From NCBI GenBank assembly GCA_964431655.1, contig CAYSKJ010000025.1:1-27158 (forward strand): DNA of 27,158 nucleotides, written 5' to 3'. Positions 9,115 to 17,176 of the stretch are shown here, piece by piece. The notes under the pieces are model-generated. The model did not search any database and had not been told where the DNA came from. It saw nothing but the letters and a program-made list of their open reading frames with translations. Position 1 is the first letter of the stretch, and each line of letters begins with the position of its first letter. Origin of the DNA: CAYMEV01 sp964431655 [NCBI: uncultured bacterium]. GTDB taxonomy: Bacteria; CAYMEV01. Position numbers and translations under genes: made by a program.

Positions 9115-11481
9115 TTATTTCTTGAAGGCCAGTTCAAGAACCTCGCTGATATGGCTTACTGAATGGAAGGTCATATTCTTCCTTATCTCAGCCGGTATCT
9201 CGGGTATATCCTTTTCATTCCTTTTGGGTATTATTACCCGCCTGATCCCTGCAAGCTTGGCTGCGAGCACCTTTTCCTTGAGCCCCCCTATTGGGAGGAC
9301 CTTCCCTGTAAGGGTGATCTCTCCTGTCATGGCGATCTCCCGGTCAACAGGAACATTCTTCAGACAGGAGATTATGGAGGTCGCGATGGTAATACCTGCT
9401 GAAGGCCCGTCCTTGGGCGTCGCACCCTCCGGCACATGGATGTGAAGGTCCAGGTTCGAAAAGCTCTTTTCTGCAATATTTAGGGCCTTATGGTTGGCCT
9501 TGGCATAGCTGAGAGCTGCCCTGGCCGATTCCTGCATTACATTGCCCACATTCCCGGTAATCTCAATCTTACCCTTGCCCGGCATCTTGAGGCATTCTAC
9601 AAAGAGGACCTCTCCACCGAGGGCAGTCCATGCAAGGCCGGTGGCTGTTCCTGTCTCATCCTGCTGGAGTTTCTTTTCCTTCAGGAATACGGGAGGTCCA
9701 AGATACTTGCTGAGGCTCTTTTCCGAAACATTGTACAGTTTTTTCCTGCCCTCGGCGATGTTCCTGGCAATCTTCCTGCATATTTTTGTAAGTTCTCTTT
9801 CAAGATTACGCACGCCGGCCTCAGCCGTATACTCAAGTATCACTCTTTTCAGAGCCTTGTCGGATATTCTTATATCGCTTTTTTTCAGGCCTGTATTCTC
9901 AATGGCTCTTGGTATAAGGTACTGCTTTGCTATCTGAAATTTATCATTGACCGTGTAGCCGGCTATCCTTATTACCTCCATCCTGTCCAGAAGGGGCCTG
10001 GGTATTGTATCCAGTATATTGGCCGTAGTAATGAACATGACTTTTGAAAGGTCAAAGGGGAGCCCTATATAGTGATCGGAGAACTGGTCGTTCTGCTCAG
10101 GGTCCAGGGCTTCCAGAAGCGCTGAAGAGGGGTCTCCCCTGAAATCAGAACCCACCTTGTCTATCTCGTCAAGCATAAAGACCGGGTTATTGGTGCCTGC
10201 TCTCCTGATTTCCTGAAGTATCCTTCCGGGCAGGGCTCCGACATAGGTCCTCCTGTGGCCCCTGATCTCAGCCTCATCCCTTATTCCGCCCAGGGATATC
10301 CTAACAAACTTCCTTCCAAGAGCCCGGGCTATGGACTTTCCCAGAGAAGTCTTGCCGACTCCGGGAGGGCCTACCAGGCAGAGGATGGGACCTTTGAGCT
10401 TTTTCTTGAGCTTTGTAACACTCAAAAATTCAAGTATTCTTTCTTTTACATCCTTCAGGTCATAGTGATCTGCGTTGAGAACTGACTCTGCAGATGCTAT
10501 TTCTATCTTCTGTTTTGAGCTTTTCCTCCAGGGCAGGAGTATGAGCCAGTCCAGATAGGTCCTGATAGTCGCAGCCTCAGCCGATTCCGGGTACATATTC
10601 TCCAGCCTTTTCAGCTGATTCTCTGCCTCTTCTTTTACATTTTCAGGGGCATCAAGCTTTTCTATCTTTTCCTTAAGGTCTGATATTTCACTGCTCCTGC
10701 CGTCAGACTCGCCAAGCTCATCCCTTATGGCCTTCATCTGCTGTTTCAGGTAATATTCCTTCTGAAGCTTGTCAATCTCCCCCTTTGCCCTGTCCTGAAT
10801 CTTCTGCTGTACAGAAAGAAGCTGTATCTCCTTGTTTAAGAAGCCGTGTATCAGCTTGAGTCTTTTCACCTCATCCGTGGTTTCCAGAAGCTTCTGCTGA
10901 TCCTCGAGCTTTAGGTTCAGCTGGGATGAGACTATGTCACAGTAATAGCCTATGCTTTCAATCTTTTTCATGGCAAGTATCATGTCCGGGAGGATGAAGC
11001 GGTTCATTTCCGCAATCTTCTCGAATTTCTCCTTGACATCCTTGAACATGGCCTGGGTCACTATCTCATAGTCCTTAAGCTCCCTCGGATTTTCGTCATA
11101 TTTTTCTATCTTAACCTTAAAATAGGGTTTCTCCTGGGTATACTTCGCTATCCTGGCCCTTGCCTCCCCCTGGACAAGGAGTCTTATACGGCCGTCGCTG
11201 AGCTTCAGCATCCTCATTATCTTTGATATACAGCCGAATTCATAGATGTCCTGGACTCCCGGATCCTCTGTCTTTTCCTCCCTCTGGGAGACCAGCATGA
11301 TTATGCGGTTTGCTGCCAGGGCTTCATCAACAGCCTTTATGGAGCTGTCTCTTCCTATATAAAGGGGGAGCTGCATGTTAGGAAACAGGGTTATCCCTCT
11401 TAAGGGAACCATGGGGACCTCTTTTGTTATGTCAATCTTTTCTTCATTCTCTTCCGGTATCTTTATGTCTTCTGTCATCAT
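9115..11481 (-). CDS. lon: ATP-dependent serine protease Lon (LonA)
   Basis: Lon degrades misfolded proteins and selected regulators in the cytoplasm as a homohexamer. Domains in order: N-terminal substrate-binding domain (about 20-215, PMVPLRGITLFPNMQLPLYI), a helical segment, an AAA+ module with Walker A GPPGVGKT (about 371-378) and Walker B VFMLDEIDK (about 433-441), then the protease domain. The catalytic dyad is S694 (in DGPSAG) and K737 (in GGLKEK), numbered from the first ATG. 788 residues is the usual size for a bacterial LonA. Two ATG codons are adjacent. AGGAGG lies only 2 nt before the first and 5 nt before the second, so initiation at 11478 is more likely. The gene is last in the rplI-to-lon run, 21 nt after hsp20, which fits a protein quality-control pair. 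Confidence 0.98.
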   Translation of the reverse strand: MMTEDIKIPEENEEKIDITKEVPMVPLRGITLFPNMQLPLYIGRDSSIKAVDEALAANRIIMLVSQREEKTEDPGVQDIYEFGCISKIMRMLKLSDGRIRLLVQGEARARIAKYTQEKPYFKVKIEKYDENPRELKDYEIVTQAMFKDVKEKFEKIAEMNRFILPDMILAMKKIESIGYYCDIVSSQLNLKLEDQQKLLETTDEVKRLKLIHGFLNKEIQLLSVQQKIQDRAKGEIDKLQKEYYLKQQMKAIRDELGESDGRSSEISDLKEKIEKLDAPENVKEEAENQLKRLENMYPESAEAATIRTYLDWLILLPWRKSSKQKIEIASAESVLNADHYDLKDVKERILEFLSVTKLKKKLKGPILCLVGPPGVGKTSLGKSIARALGRKFVRISLGGIRDEAEIRGHRRTYVGALPGRILQEIRRAGTNNPVFMLDEIDKVGSDFRGDPSSALLEALDPEQNDQFSDHYIGLPFDLSKVMFITTANILDTIPRPLLDRMEVIRIAGYTVNDKFQIAKQYLIPRAIENTGLKKSDIRISDKALKRVILEYTAEAGVRNLERELTKICRKIARNIAEGRKKLYNVSEKSLSKYLGPPVFLKEKKLQQDETGTATGLAWTALGGEVLFVECLKMPGKGKIEITGNVGNVMQESARAALSYAKANHKALNIAEKSFSNLDLHIHVPEGATPKDGPSAGITIATSIISCLKNVPVDREIAMTGEITLTGKVLPIGGLKEKVLAAKLAGIRRVIIPKRNEKDIPEIPAEIRKNMTFHSVSHISEVLELAFKK

Positions 11482-11502
11482 TACCTCCTGAAGTCTTCAT
11501 TA

Positions 11503-11943
11503 TTATTCAATATCAATTTTAATCTTGCCTCTTTTTTCCGTAATTTTGGGAAGGATAATGGTCAAAATACCATTTTCCAGGAAAGCCCTGGCAGATTTTG
11601 CATTGATTGCCTTTGATATCTCGACAATCTCAACAAAATCACCAAAGGTCCTCTCAATCCTTAGAAACTTCATATCACAGGGAATGTCTCCGTCCCTTGA
11701 CTTTCTTCCCTTTACCTCAATATACCCCTTGTAATAATGGATATCAACGTCATCCTTTTTAAGCCCCGGAAGCTCTATGTGAATTTTTATATTATTCTCC
11801 GATTCAATTATGTCCAGGTTCGGTGAGAATATTGCATCGGAATTCATAAGCTGTTCCTTGTTTCGGATAATGCTGTCAAGGATACTGTCAATCTCATTTT
11901 TCATCTGTTTCAGATCAATAATGGAAATTGTGTTAGGCTTCAT
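11503..11943 (-). CDS. Small heat shock protein, Hsp20/alpha-crystallin family
   Basis: This 146-residue protein is an ATP-independent holdase chaperone that should form oligomers binding unfolding proteins in the cytoplasm. The alpha-crystallin domain spans about 40-142. It opens with NLDIIESENNIKIHIELPGL, continues through IERTFGDFVEI, and ends with the diagnostic A-x-x-x-x-G-x-L motif in ARAFLENGILTIILPK. The N-terminal arm (MKPNTISIIDLKQMKNEIDS) is a short predicted amphipathic helix. AAAGGAG lies about 7 nt before the ATG. The gene sits between mlaD (12-nt gap) and lon (21-nt gap). No CIRCE or ROSE-type element is visible in the short gap, so heat control, if present, would have to act at the operon level or from an unseen internal promoter. 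Confidence 0.95.
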   Translation of the reverse strand: MKPNTISIIDLKQMKNEIDSILDSIIRNKEQLMNSDAIFSPNLDIIESENNIKIHIELPGLKKDDVDIHYYKGYIEVKGRKSRDGDIPCDMKFLRIERTFGDFVEIVEISKAINAKSARAFLENGILTIILPKITEKRGKIKIDIE

Positions 11944-11955
11944 TTTCCCACTCCT

Positions 11956-13464
11956 TTAATTTGCCAGAGAACCAAGGGACATTAAATTCAGCAGGTATTT
12001 AAGGTTCTCATCTGAAAAGCTGAGTCCGGCTCCGAATACCACGCTCCTCCTTTCGCTGTTGGCAATATTGTCATATCCCACCCGGAAGAACATGGTATCA
12101 TTAGGCCTGTAGTCAAGGCTGACTTTATAATGGGGGTCAAATTCATTGTTTGAAAAATCCCATGCATCAAGCCCGATGCTAAGCTTATCCTTTATAAGGT
12201 AGATATCGGCTCCTGCACCCCCGAAGCTCTCTATGAGGCCTGCCTTCAGATAGAGAAAATCCGTAATCCTTCTGCCGTAAAGGAGAGAAAACCTCAGGAC
12301 ATTCTCTATCTTTTTTTCACTCTGTGTATACTGTGTATTCCCGCTGGGGCTGTCTATACTGTATATTTTTGTGGTATATGTCTCAAGCCCGTAGGGGTCG
12401 TTCACCAGCTGTATCAGGTAGAAGACTTCATCCGAGGGAACAACCTTAATATTTACATAGCTTTTGACATCCTCCGCCTTGTGATTATATTCTGCATCAT
12501 ATCCTACATAGGTCTCAATAGATGATGCTTTGGAAAGATAGTTCTGTATCTCTCCCGATATTTCCTGAAGGGATACGAGAGCCTGGTTGACATTATCAAT
12601 GGTCTCGTCTTCCATGAGAAGCTTGCCGACTGAGCCCTCCCCTCTGCTGACCGTACCGGTAATAGTTCCTAAATTTTCCGTGGCTGTGCTGAGGTTCTGG
12701 GCAATCTTTTCAAGACTTGAAATAATTTCTGAAATGCTCTGCTTATCCTTTTCCAGTATTTCCGAGGTAACCCCTGCAGTGGTGTCAAGCTTCTGCATCA
12801 GGGCAGGAAGTGTCTGGCTCATGGACTGGGTTATTTCACTTATATTTTTCAATATCTCTGCAATATCGCTTTTATCGCCCCCGGTCAGGTTTGATATATT
12901 ATTTGTAATATTGCGGGTATTAACAAGAATATCGCTGAGCATCTGCCTGCCTTCGCTGTTGCCCAGCACATCACTGAAGGACCCGGTGACTTCCTTCAGA
13001 TTGTCAGTTATACCCTGCAGGGATTTGATAAGAACATTAAAAGAGACCCCCAGTTCTTCCAGGCCTACGGCATCATGCCCTTCCATGGGGGTGGAGGAAT
13101 CAAGCACCAGGGGGGAGCTCCTGTCACCAGGCATGATATCCACATACTTTTCACCCATAACCCCCATGGTGGAAAGGGAAAGGGTATCACTCCTCCTTAT
13201 CTTTGCATCACTGATAATATCCAGCTTAACTATAGCCTTATCTTCAGCCAGCCTGATATCGGCCACCTTGCCGACCCTTATCCCGTTAAGCCTTACTTCT
13301 GCATTGGGCATCAGCCCGGTAACATTATTAAAAAGGACACTTACCTGGTAATAGGTACCGGTATCCTTCCTCAGCAGGTTCATATTAGAGAGAAAATACA
13401 ATCCGGCTATAACTGCAATAATTGTAATAATTCCAACTTTTGCTTCAGGTGTGTATTTTGCCAC
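11956..13464 (-). CDS. mlaD: MlaD-type MCE protein with C-terminal beta-barrel-like domain
   Basis: MlaD proteins form hexameric MCE rings that pass phospholipids between membranes. This one is 502 residues, far longer than proteobacterial MlaD (about 180). Order: an N-terminal membrane anchor (about 9-27, GIITIIAVIAGLYFLSNMNL), one MCE domain (about 37-115, with VTGLMPNAEVRLNGIRVGKV), and a long helical region (about 130-310) with repeated KSLQGITDNL- and ISEITQSMSQ-like heptads. From about 318 to 490 the sequence turns into alternating hydrophobic strands with aromatic ends (YLKAGLIESFGGAGADIYL, LSIGLDAWDF, MFFRVGYDN), as in outer-membrane barrels. This fits the barrel-fused MlaD described from Veillonella, where one protein bridges both membranes. 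The start is GTG with AGGAGG 7 nt upstream. It follows mlaF by 24 nt. The barrel is inferred from pattern only. Confidence 0.88.
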   Translation of the reverse strand: MAKYTPEAKVGIITIIAVIAGLYFLSNMNLLRKDTGTYYQVSVLFNNVTGLMPNAEVRLNGIRVGKVADIRLAEDKAIVKLDIISDAKIRRSDTLSLSTMGVMGEKYVDIMPGDRSSPLVLDSSTPMEGHDAVGLEELGVSFNVLIKSLQGITDNLKEVTGSFSDVLGNSEGRQMLSDILVNTRNITNNISNLTGGDKSDIAEILKNISEITQSMSQTLPALMQKLDTTAGVTSEILEKDKQSISEIISSLEKIAQNLSTATENLGTITGTVSRGEGSVGKLLMEDETIDNVNQALVSLQEISGEIQNYLSKASSIETYVGYDAEYNHKAEDVKSYVNIKVVPSDEVFYLIQLVNDPYGLETYTTKIYSIDSPSGNTQYTQSEKKIENVLRFSLLYGRRITDFLYLKAGLIESFGGAGADIYLIKDKLSIGLDAWDFSNNEFDPHYKVSLDYRPNDTMFFRVGYDNIANSERRSVVFGAGLSFSDENLKYLLNLMSLGSLAN

Positions 13465-13488
13465 AGTTAATCCTCCTGGATAAATTCA

Positions 13489-14253
13489 TTAAATCTCATA
13501 GGGGCCCTCCGATAACCCGTTTATAAACTGGTATACTACCGGGTTTTTGCTGTTTTTTATCTCTTCAGGAGAGCCTATCTCGATTATCCTTCCCTTATAG
13601 AGCATACCTATCCTGTCTCCTATAGTATACGCACTTTTCAAGTCATGGGTTATTGAAATTGAAGTAACATGGAGTTTTCTTGTCAGATTCACAATAAGCT
13701 TGTTAATAACATCACTCATGATGGGATCTAATCCCGTGGTGGGTTCGTCATAAAGCAGTATATCCGGACTGAAGGCAATGGCCCTGGCCAGCCCCACCCT
13801 CTTTTTCATTCCGCCGGAAAGCTCTGAAGGCGAAAGCATTACTATATCCTCCCTCAGCCCAACCAGCCTGAGACATTCCAAAACCCTCTCCTTAATCTGC
13901 AAAGCTGAAAGCCTGCCCTGCCTTTTCAGGCCGAACCCAATATTTTCTTCAACATTCATGCTGTCAAAAAGGGCAGCCCCCTGGAAGAGCATGCCAAAAT
14001 GATTACGCATTCTCTTCCATTTATCATTGGAGAATCCTGAGCTGTCTTCGCCGAAGAGGTAGATACTGCCACTGTCAGGCTTGATCAGGCCGATAATATT
14101 CTTTATAAGAACACTTTTGCCGGTTCCTGACCCGCCCAGGATAACTATGCTCTCTCCCTTCTTTATCTCCAGGTCCAGTCCGCACAGAACACGGTTACTG
14201 CTGAAGGATTTATAAAGATTATCAACTTTTATAATTATATCAGAATTGTTCAT
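13489..14253 (-). CDS. mlaF: MlaF-type phospholipid ABC transporter ATPase
   Basis: This 254-residue cytoplasmic ATPase powers the MlaEFD transporter, which moves phospholipids between the inner and outer membranes. Walker A is GGSGTGKS (about 38-45). The signature LSGGMKKRVGLARA (about 142-155) has the MKKR variant typical of MlaF and plant TGD3 rather than the usual QxQR. Walker B is ILLYDEPTTGLDP (about 161-173), and the H-loop is in SITHDLKSA. AGGGA precedes the ATG by about 6 nt, and mlaE ends 14 nt upstream. No MlaB-like STAS gene is adjacent. In several non-proteobacterial diderms the complex is MlaEFD alone, which agrees with this gene set. Confidence 0.95.
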   Translation of the reverse strand: MNNSDIIIKVDNLYKSFSSNRVLCGLDLEIKKGESIVILGGSGTGKSVLIKNIIGLIKPDSGSIYLFGEDSSGFSNDKWKRMRNHFGMLFQGAALFDSMNVEENIGFGLKRQGRLSALQIKERVLECLRLVGLREDIVMLSPSELSGGMKKRVGLARAIAFSPDILLYDEPTTGLDPIMSDVINKLIVNLTRKLHVTSISITHDLKSAYTIGDRIGMLYKGRIIEIGSPEEIKNSKNPVVYQFINGLSEGPYEI

Positions 14254-14267
14254 ATTTTCCCTGCTAA

Positions 14268-15041
14268 TTAAAACATAAGGCTTGTCAGGAAGTAATCAGA
14301 TATCAGTATGGCCATATAGCTTATAACCACGCTCTTAGTTGTCGCTTTTCCCACGCCCTCGGCCCCGCCGGACGTGAAAAAACCCTCCTTACAGCTTACA
14401 ATAGCGATGATACCACCAAAAACAAAGGCCTTTGCAAGCCCCTTCAGCACGTCTCCCATTAAAAGGTATTTAAAGGTTGTATCCATATACATGACGCTGT
14501 TTTCTCCAAAAAGGTTCACAGCAACATAGAATCCTCCCAGTATGCCAATCAGATCAGAAATGATGGTGAGCACGGGAAGCATTACAATTCCTGACAGAAA
14601 CCTTGGAAGTATCAGAAAATCCACAGGGTCTGTGGACAGGGTGTACAGGGCATCAATCTGTTCTGTGACCCTCATGGTGCCGAGCTCAGCAGCCATGGCG
14701 CTCCCTGCCCTTCCGGAAACGACAAAGGCAGTCAGGACCGGGCCAAGTTCCCGGCACATGGAAAGGGCAACAACCGGCCCGACAAAGGATGTGGCATTGA
14801 ACCTCGCAAAGCCCGCATAGGTCTGCAGAGCAAGAACCATGCCTGTAAACATGCCCGTAATAAGGACGACGGGCATGGAATTAAAGCCAATCTCCTCCAT
14901 CTGGAGAAAAATATTGTGAAGCTCTTTTGGTATCCTGGCAAAGGACAGAACCGTCTTTCTGAAAAGAGTGACATATATTCCCACCTCTTCTGCAAAATAA
15001 AGGGTCCTCCTACCTATGTAGCTAAATATATTATGAAGCAT
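14268..15041 (-). CDS. mlaE: MlaE-type phospholipid ABC transporter permease
   Basis: This 257-residue inner-membrane permease is the core of the MlaEFD lipid transporter. The family signature ELGPVLTAFVVSGRAGSAMA, continuing into AELGTMRVTEQIDAL, lies at about 94-130. It is followed by hydrophobic segments around FLSGIVMLPVLTIISDLIGI and FVFGGIIAIVSCKEGF. The N-terminal amphipathic interface helix (MLHNIFSYIGRRTLYFAEEV) is also typical. AGGTGA lies a few bases before the ATG, and dnaB ends 16 nt upstream. A 14-nt gap leads to mlaF. The length is normal and I see no missing key element. Confidence 0.95.
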   Translation of the reverse strand: MLHNIFSYIGRRTLYFAEEVGIYVTLFRKTVLSFARIPKELHNIFLQMEEIGFNSMPVVLITGMFTGMVLALQTYAGFARFNATSFVGPVVALSMCRELGPVLTAFVVSGRAGSAMAAELGTMRVTEQIDALYTLSTDPVDFLILPRFLSGIVMLPVLTIISDLIGILGGFYVAVNLFGENSVMYMDTTFKYLLMGDVLKGLAKAFVFGGIIAIVSCKEGFFTSGGAEGVGKATTKSVVISYMAILISDYFLTSLMF

Positions 15042-15057
15042 TCATCACCTGCTTGTA

Positions 15058-16506
15058 TTAATCCTTGCTTAAAGCTTCCCCGGCATCCTTATCCTGCTTT
15101 TTCTTATCTTTTTCCGGGGATTTTATATGCCAGTCCTGTTCATTGTATTCCTCGTTTGAAACCGGGTTGGTAAATTTTGTGAATTTATCCTGGAATACGA
15201 GTTCTACCACTCCCAGCGGACCGTTCCTCTGTTTGGCTATGATTATTTCTGCTTTTCTCTTCAAATCTTCATTGTCCCGGTCATAGTATTCGGGCCTGTG
15301 TATGAACATTACCAGGTCAGCATCCTGCTCTATTGCTCCTGATTCCCTTAAATCGCTCAGCTTGGGTTTAATATCCTTTCCCTTCCTCTTCTCAGAGGCC
15401 CTGGAAAGCTGGCTTAAAGCCACAACCGCCACATCAAATTCCTTGGATATGGCTTTCAGTGTCCTGCTTATCTCTGTAATCTCAATATTCTTTGATTCAA
15501 ACCTTTTGCCCTTGTCCCCGGACATGAGCTGAAGGTAGTCAATAAAAACAAGTTTAACATCATTTCTCTGGCCTCCGGCAGAAGGCATATTTATCAGCTT
15601 GTAGAGCTTGGAATAGACATCCATGGGGGTCAGGACAGGCGAGTCGTCAATATATACATCCGCCCCGGAAAGATCCAGGACAGCCTTGCCGAGACGTTTC
15701 CAGTCATCCTTGGTCAGTATCCCTGCCTTAAGCCAGGATAGCTCTATTTCGCTCTGACTTGCCAGAAGGCGCAGGATAACCTCCTCAGTGCTCATCTCGA
15801 GGGAGAAAAAGGCTACAGGGATTTTCTCCCTCACAGCGGCAAATTCGGCGATATTAAGCCCGAAAGCGGTCTTTCCCATGGAAGGCCTGGCTCCGATAAT
15901 GTTGAGGGTCTGGGGATGAAGCCCCTGGGTCTTCTGGTCAATCGCCACATAACCGGTTGCAACGCCTGTGGATTTAATCTCGTTCTTTGAGAGCTGGTGT
16001 ATCTTCTGATATACCTCTTCAATACTGTACTTGATGTGAACAAGATCTGATACCTTCTTCCTGGAAGACATATCCAGTATCTTGTTCTGAATTGAGGCTA
16101 TGGTACTGCTCACTTCTACCGATTCGTCAAAAGCATGGTCTTTTATGGTATCAGAGAAGCTGATGAGCTGTCTCCTCATACTTTTTGTCCTGACAATTTC
16201 AATACGGTTGTTTATAACCTCCAGGCTGTCCACATAATCCATGAGGGAGGAGATGAATGCCACACCCCCGACCCTTTCCAGGCAGTTATTGTCCTTCATA
16301 TAATTTGCAAGGCTGAATTCATCAACCTTGTCACTGCTCTGTATAAGATCCTCCAGCGCTCCATAGACCAGCTGATTGCCGGCATCAAAAAAATCATCCC
16401 TGCTTATCTCCTTGGCAATCTCAAAATAGCTTTTGTTATCCTGAAGTATGGCACCAAGAAGGTAACACTCCGCCTCATAGGATTGAGGAACTTCTATCTT
16501 ATCCAT
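15058..16506 (-). CDS. dnaB: Replicative DNA helicase DnaB
   Basis: DnaB is the hexameric 5'-to-3' helicase at the replication fork. The 482-residue protein has the N-terminal helical collar domain (about 8-105, PQSYEAECYLLGAILQD) that contacts primase, a linker helix, then a RecA-like motor. In the motor, Walker A is GARPSMGKTAFGLN (about 205-218), Walker B is VKLVFIDYLQLMSGD (about 314-328), and the arginine-finger strand is AKQRNGPLGVVELVF (about 420-434). There is no intein. The charged tail (EKDKKKQDKDAGEALSKD) is likely disordered. The ATG is 8 nt after the rplI stop. The nearest Shine-Dalgarno-like AGAGGA lies about 12 nt upstream inside the end of rplI, so translation is probably coupled. 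Confidence 0.97.
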   Translation of the reverse strand: MDKIEVPQSYEAECYLLGAILQDNKSYFEIAKEISRDDFFDAGNQLVYGALEDLIQSSDKVDEFSLANYMKDNNCLERVGGVAFISSLMDYVDSLEVINNRIEIVRTKSMRRQLISFSDTIKDHAFDESVEVSSTIASIQNKILDMSSRKKVSDLVHIKYSIEEVYQKIHQLSKNEIKSTGVATGYVAIDQKTQGLHPQTLNIIGARPSMGKTAFGLNIAEFAAVREKIPVAFFSLEMSTEEVILRLLASQSEIELSWLKAGILTKDDWKRLGKAVLDLSGADVYIDDSPVLTPMDVYSKLYKLINMPSAGGQRNDVKLVFIDYLQLMSGDKGKRFESKNIEITEISRTLKAISKEFDVAVVALSQLSRASEKRKGKDIKPKLSDLRESGAIEQDADLVMFIHRPEYYDRDNEDLKRKAEIIIAKQRNGPLGVVELVFQDKFTKFTNPVSNEEYNEQDWHIKSPEKDKKKQDKDAGEALSKD

Positions 16507-16514
16507 GGCAGAAA

Positions 16515-16958
16515 TTATTCCTCTCTTACCTCCACCCTGAGCCCGGCAACTATATCTCTGGCCAGCTCAATATCAATCCTGTATTCACCCAGAAGCTTGA
16601 TGTGGTCATCCAGCTTTATCGCCTTCTTTTCCAGGTCTATGCCCTTATCCGCAAGCTCCCTGTGTATGTCAGCCAGGGTTATGGAGCCGAAAAGCTTGCC
16701 TGCTTCGCTGGTTTTTCTTTCAAAGACCATCTCCAGAGCCTCAATCCGGTCCTTTAAATAATTAAGTTTTTCTTTCCTGTCATCAGCAAACTTCTGTGCT
16801 CTTGTCTTGAGCATCTTTATCTGCTTGGCTCCGCCCTCTGTGTAGGGTACGGCAATGGCCCTGGGCTGAAGGAAATTCCTGAAATATCCGTCTTTTACAT
16901 TCACTATGTCACCTGCATGCCCCAGGCTTTCAAAATTCTTTTTAAGAATAACTTTCAT
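16515..16958 (-). CDS. rplI: Large ribosomal subunit protein bL9
   Basis: bL9 binds 23S rRNA and helps keep reading frame. The 147-residue protein has the conserved N-domain (1-52, MKVILKKNFESLGHAGDIVN and VKDGYFRNFLQPRAIAVPYT). A long connecting helix (about 53-80) follows, then the C-domain with FGSITLADIHRELADKGIDL. AGGAGA lies about 8 nt before the ATG. In many bacteria rplI follows rpsF, ssb and rpsR. Here it is the first gene of its run, facing a 218-nt divergent gap, so the usual 30S partners must lie elsewhere. Confidence 0.97.
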   Translation of the reverse strand: MKVILKKNFESLGHAGDIVNVKDGYFRNFLQPRAIAVPYTEGGAKQIKMLKTRAQKFADDRKEKLNYLKDRIEALEMVFERKTSEAGKLFGSITLADIHRELADKGIDLEKKAIKLDDHIKLLGEYRIDIELARDIVAGLRVEVREE

Positions 16959-17176
16959 GCAATCAATCTCCTATATTATTTTTTGGTTGAAGATTATATA
17001 TACATAAAAATAAAAAATAAAGGAATAAATTTAATATAATTTAAAACCGGTTTCTTTTTGAGATGTTTCATATTAAATAAATAAAATAATTATTTATTGA
17101 CTTGCAATTATTTAATTTTTAAATTATTGACTCTATATTATGCTTTTCACCAGCAAATAAATAAAGAAGGTCTCCC
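16959..17176. promoter_or_regulatory. AT-rich divergent promoter region between rplI and carboxylase
   Basis: These 218 nt are very AT-rich and must drive the rplI-to-lon run leftward and the carboxylase-ligase pair rightward. On the minus strand, TATAAT (16998-16993) lies 34 nt before the rplI ATG, with only a weak -35 (TTTATT at 17 nt). On the plus strand, TTGACT occurs twice, at 17097 and 17127, exactly 30 nt apart in similar contexts (TTATTGACT and TTATTGACT). Such duplication could reflect tandem start sites or a binding-site pair. No hairpin terminator or riboswitch-like structure is apparent. Confidence 0.5.
17097..17125 (+). promoter_or_regulatory. Candidate promoter of the carboxylase gene
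   Basis: TTGACT (17097-17102) is followed after 17 nt by TAAATT (17120-17125). The start site would be near 17132, giving a leader of about 45 nt to the ATG at 17177. The -10 is only a moderate match, and a TATATTAT run at 17134-17141 is an alternative. Confidence 0.4.

Noticed and set aside
9490-10047. A 185-codon plus-strand frame opposite lon
   Set aside because: Antisense shadow within a conserved gene; no recognisable domain.
12587-13351. A 254-codon plus-strand frame opposite mlaD
   Set aside because: The translation is a low-complexity, Ser/Leu/Ile-rich shadow of the MCE gene, with no homology signal or ribosome binding site.
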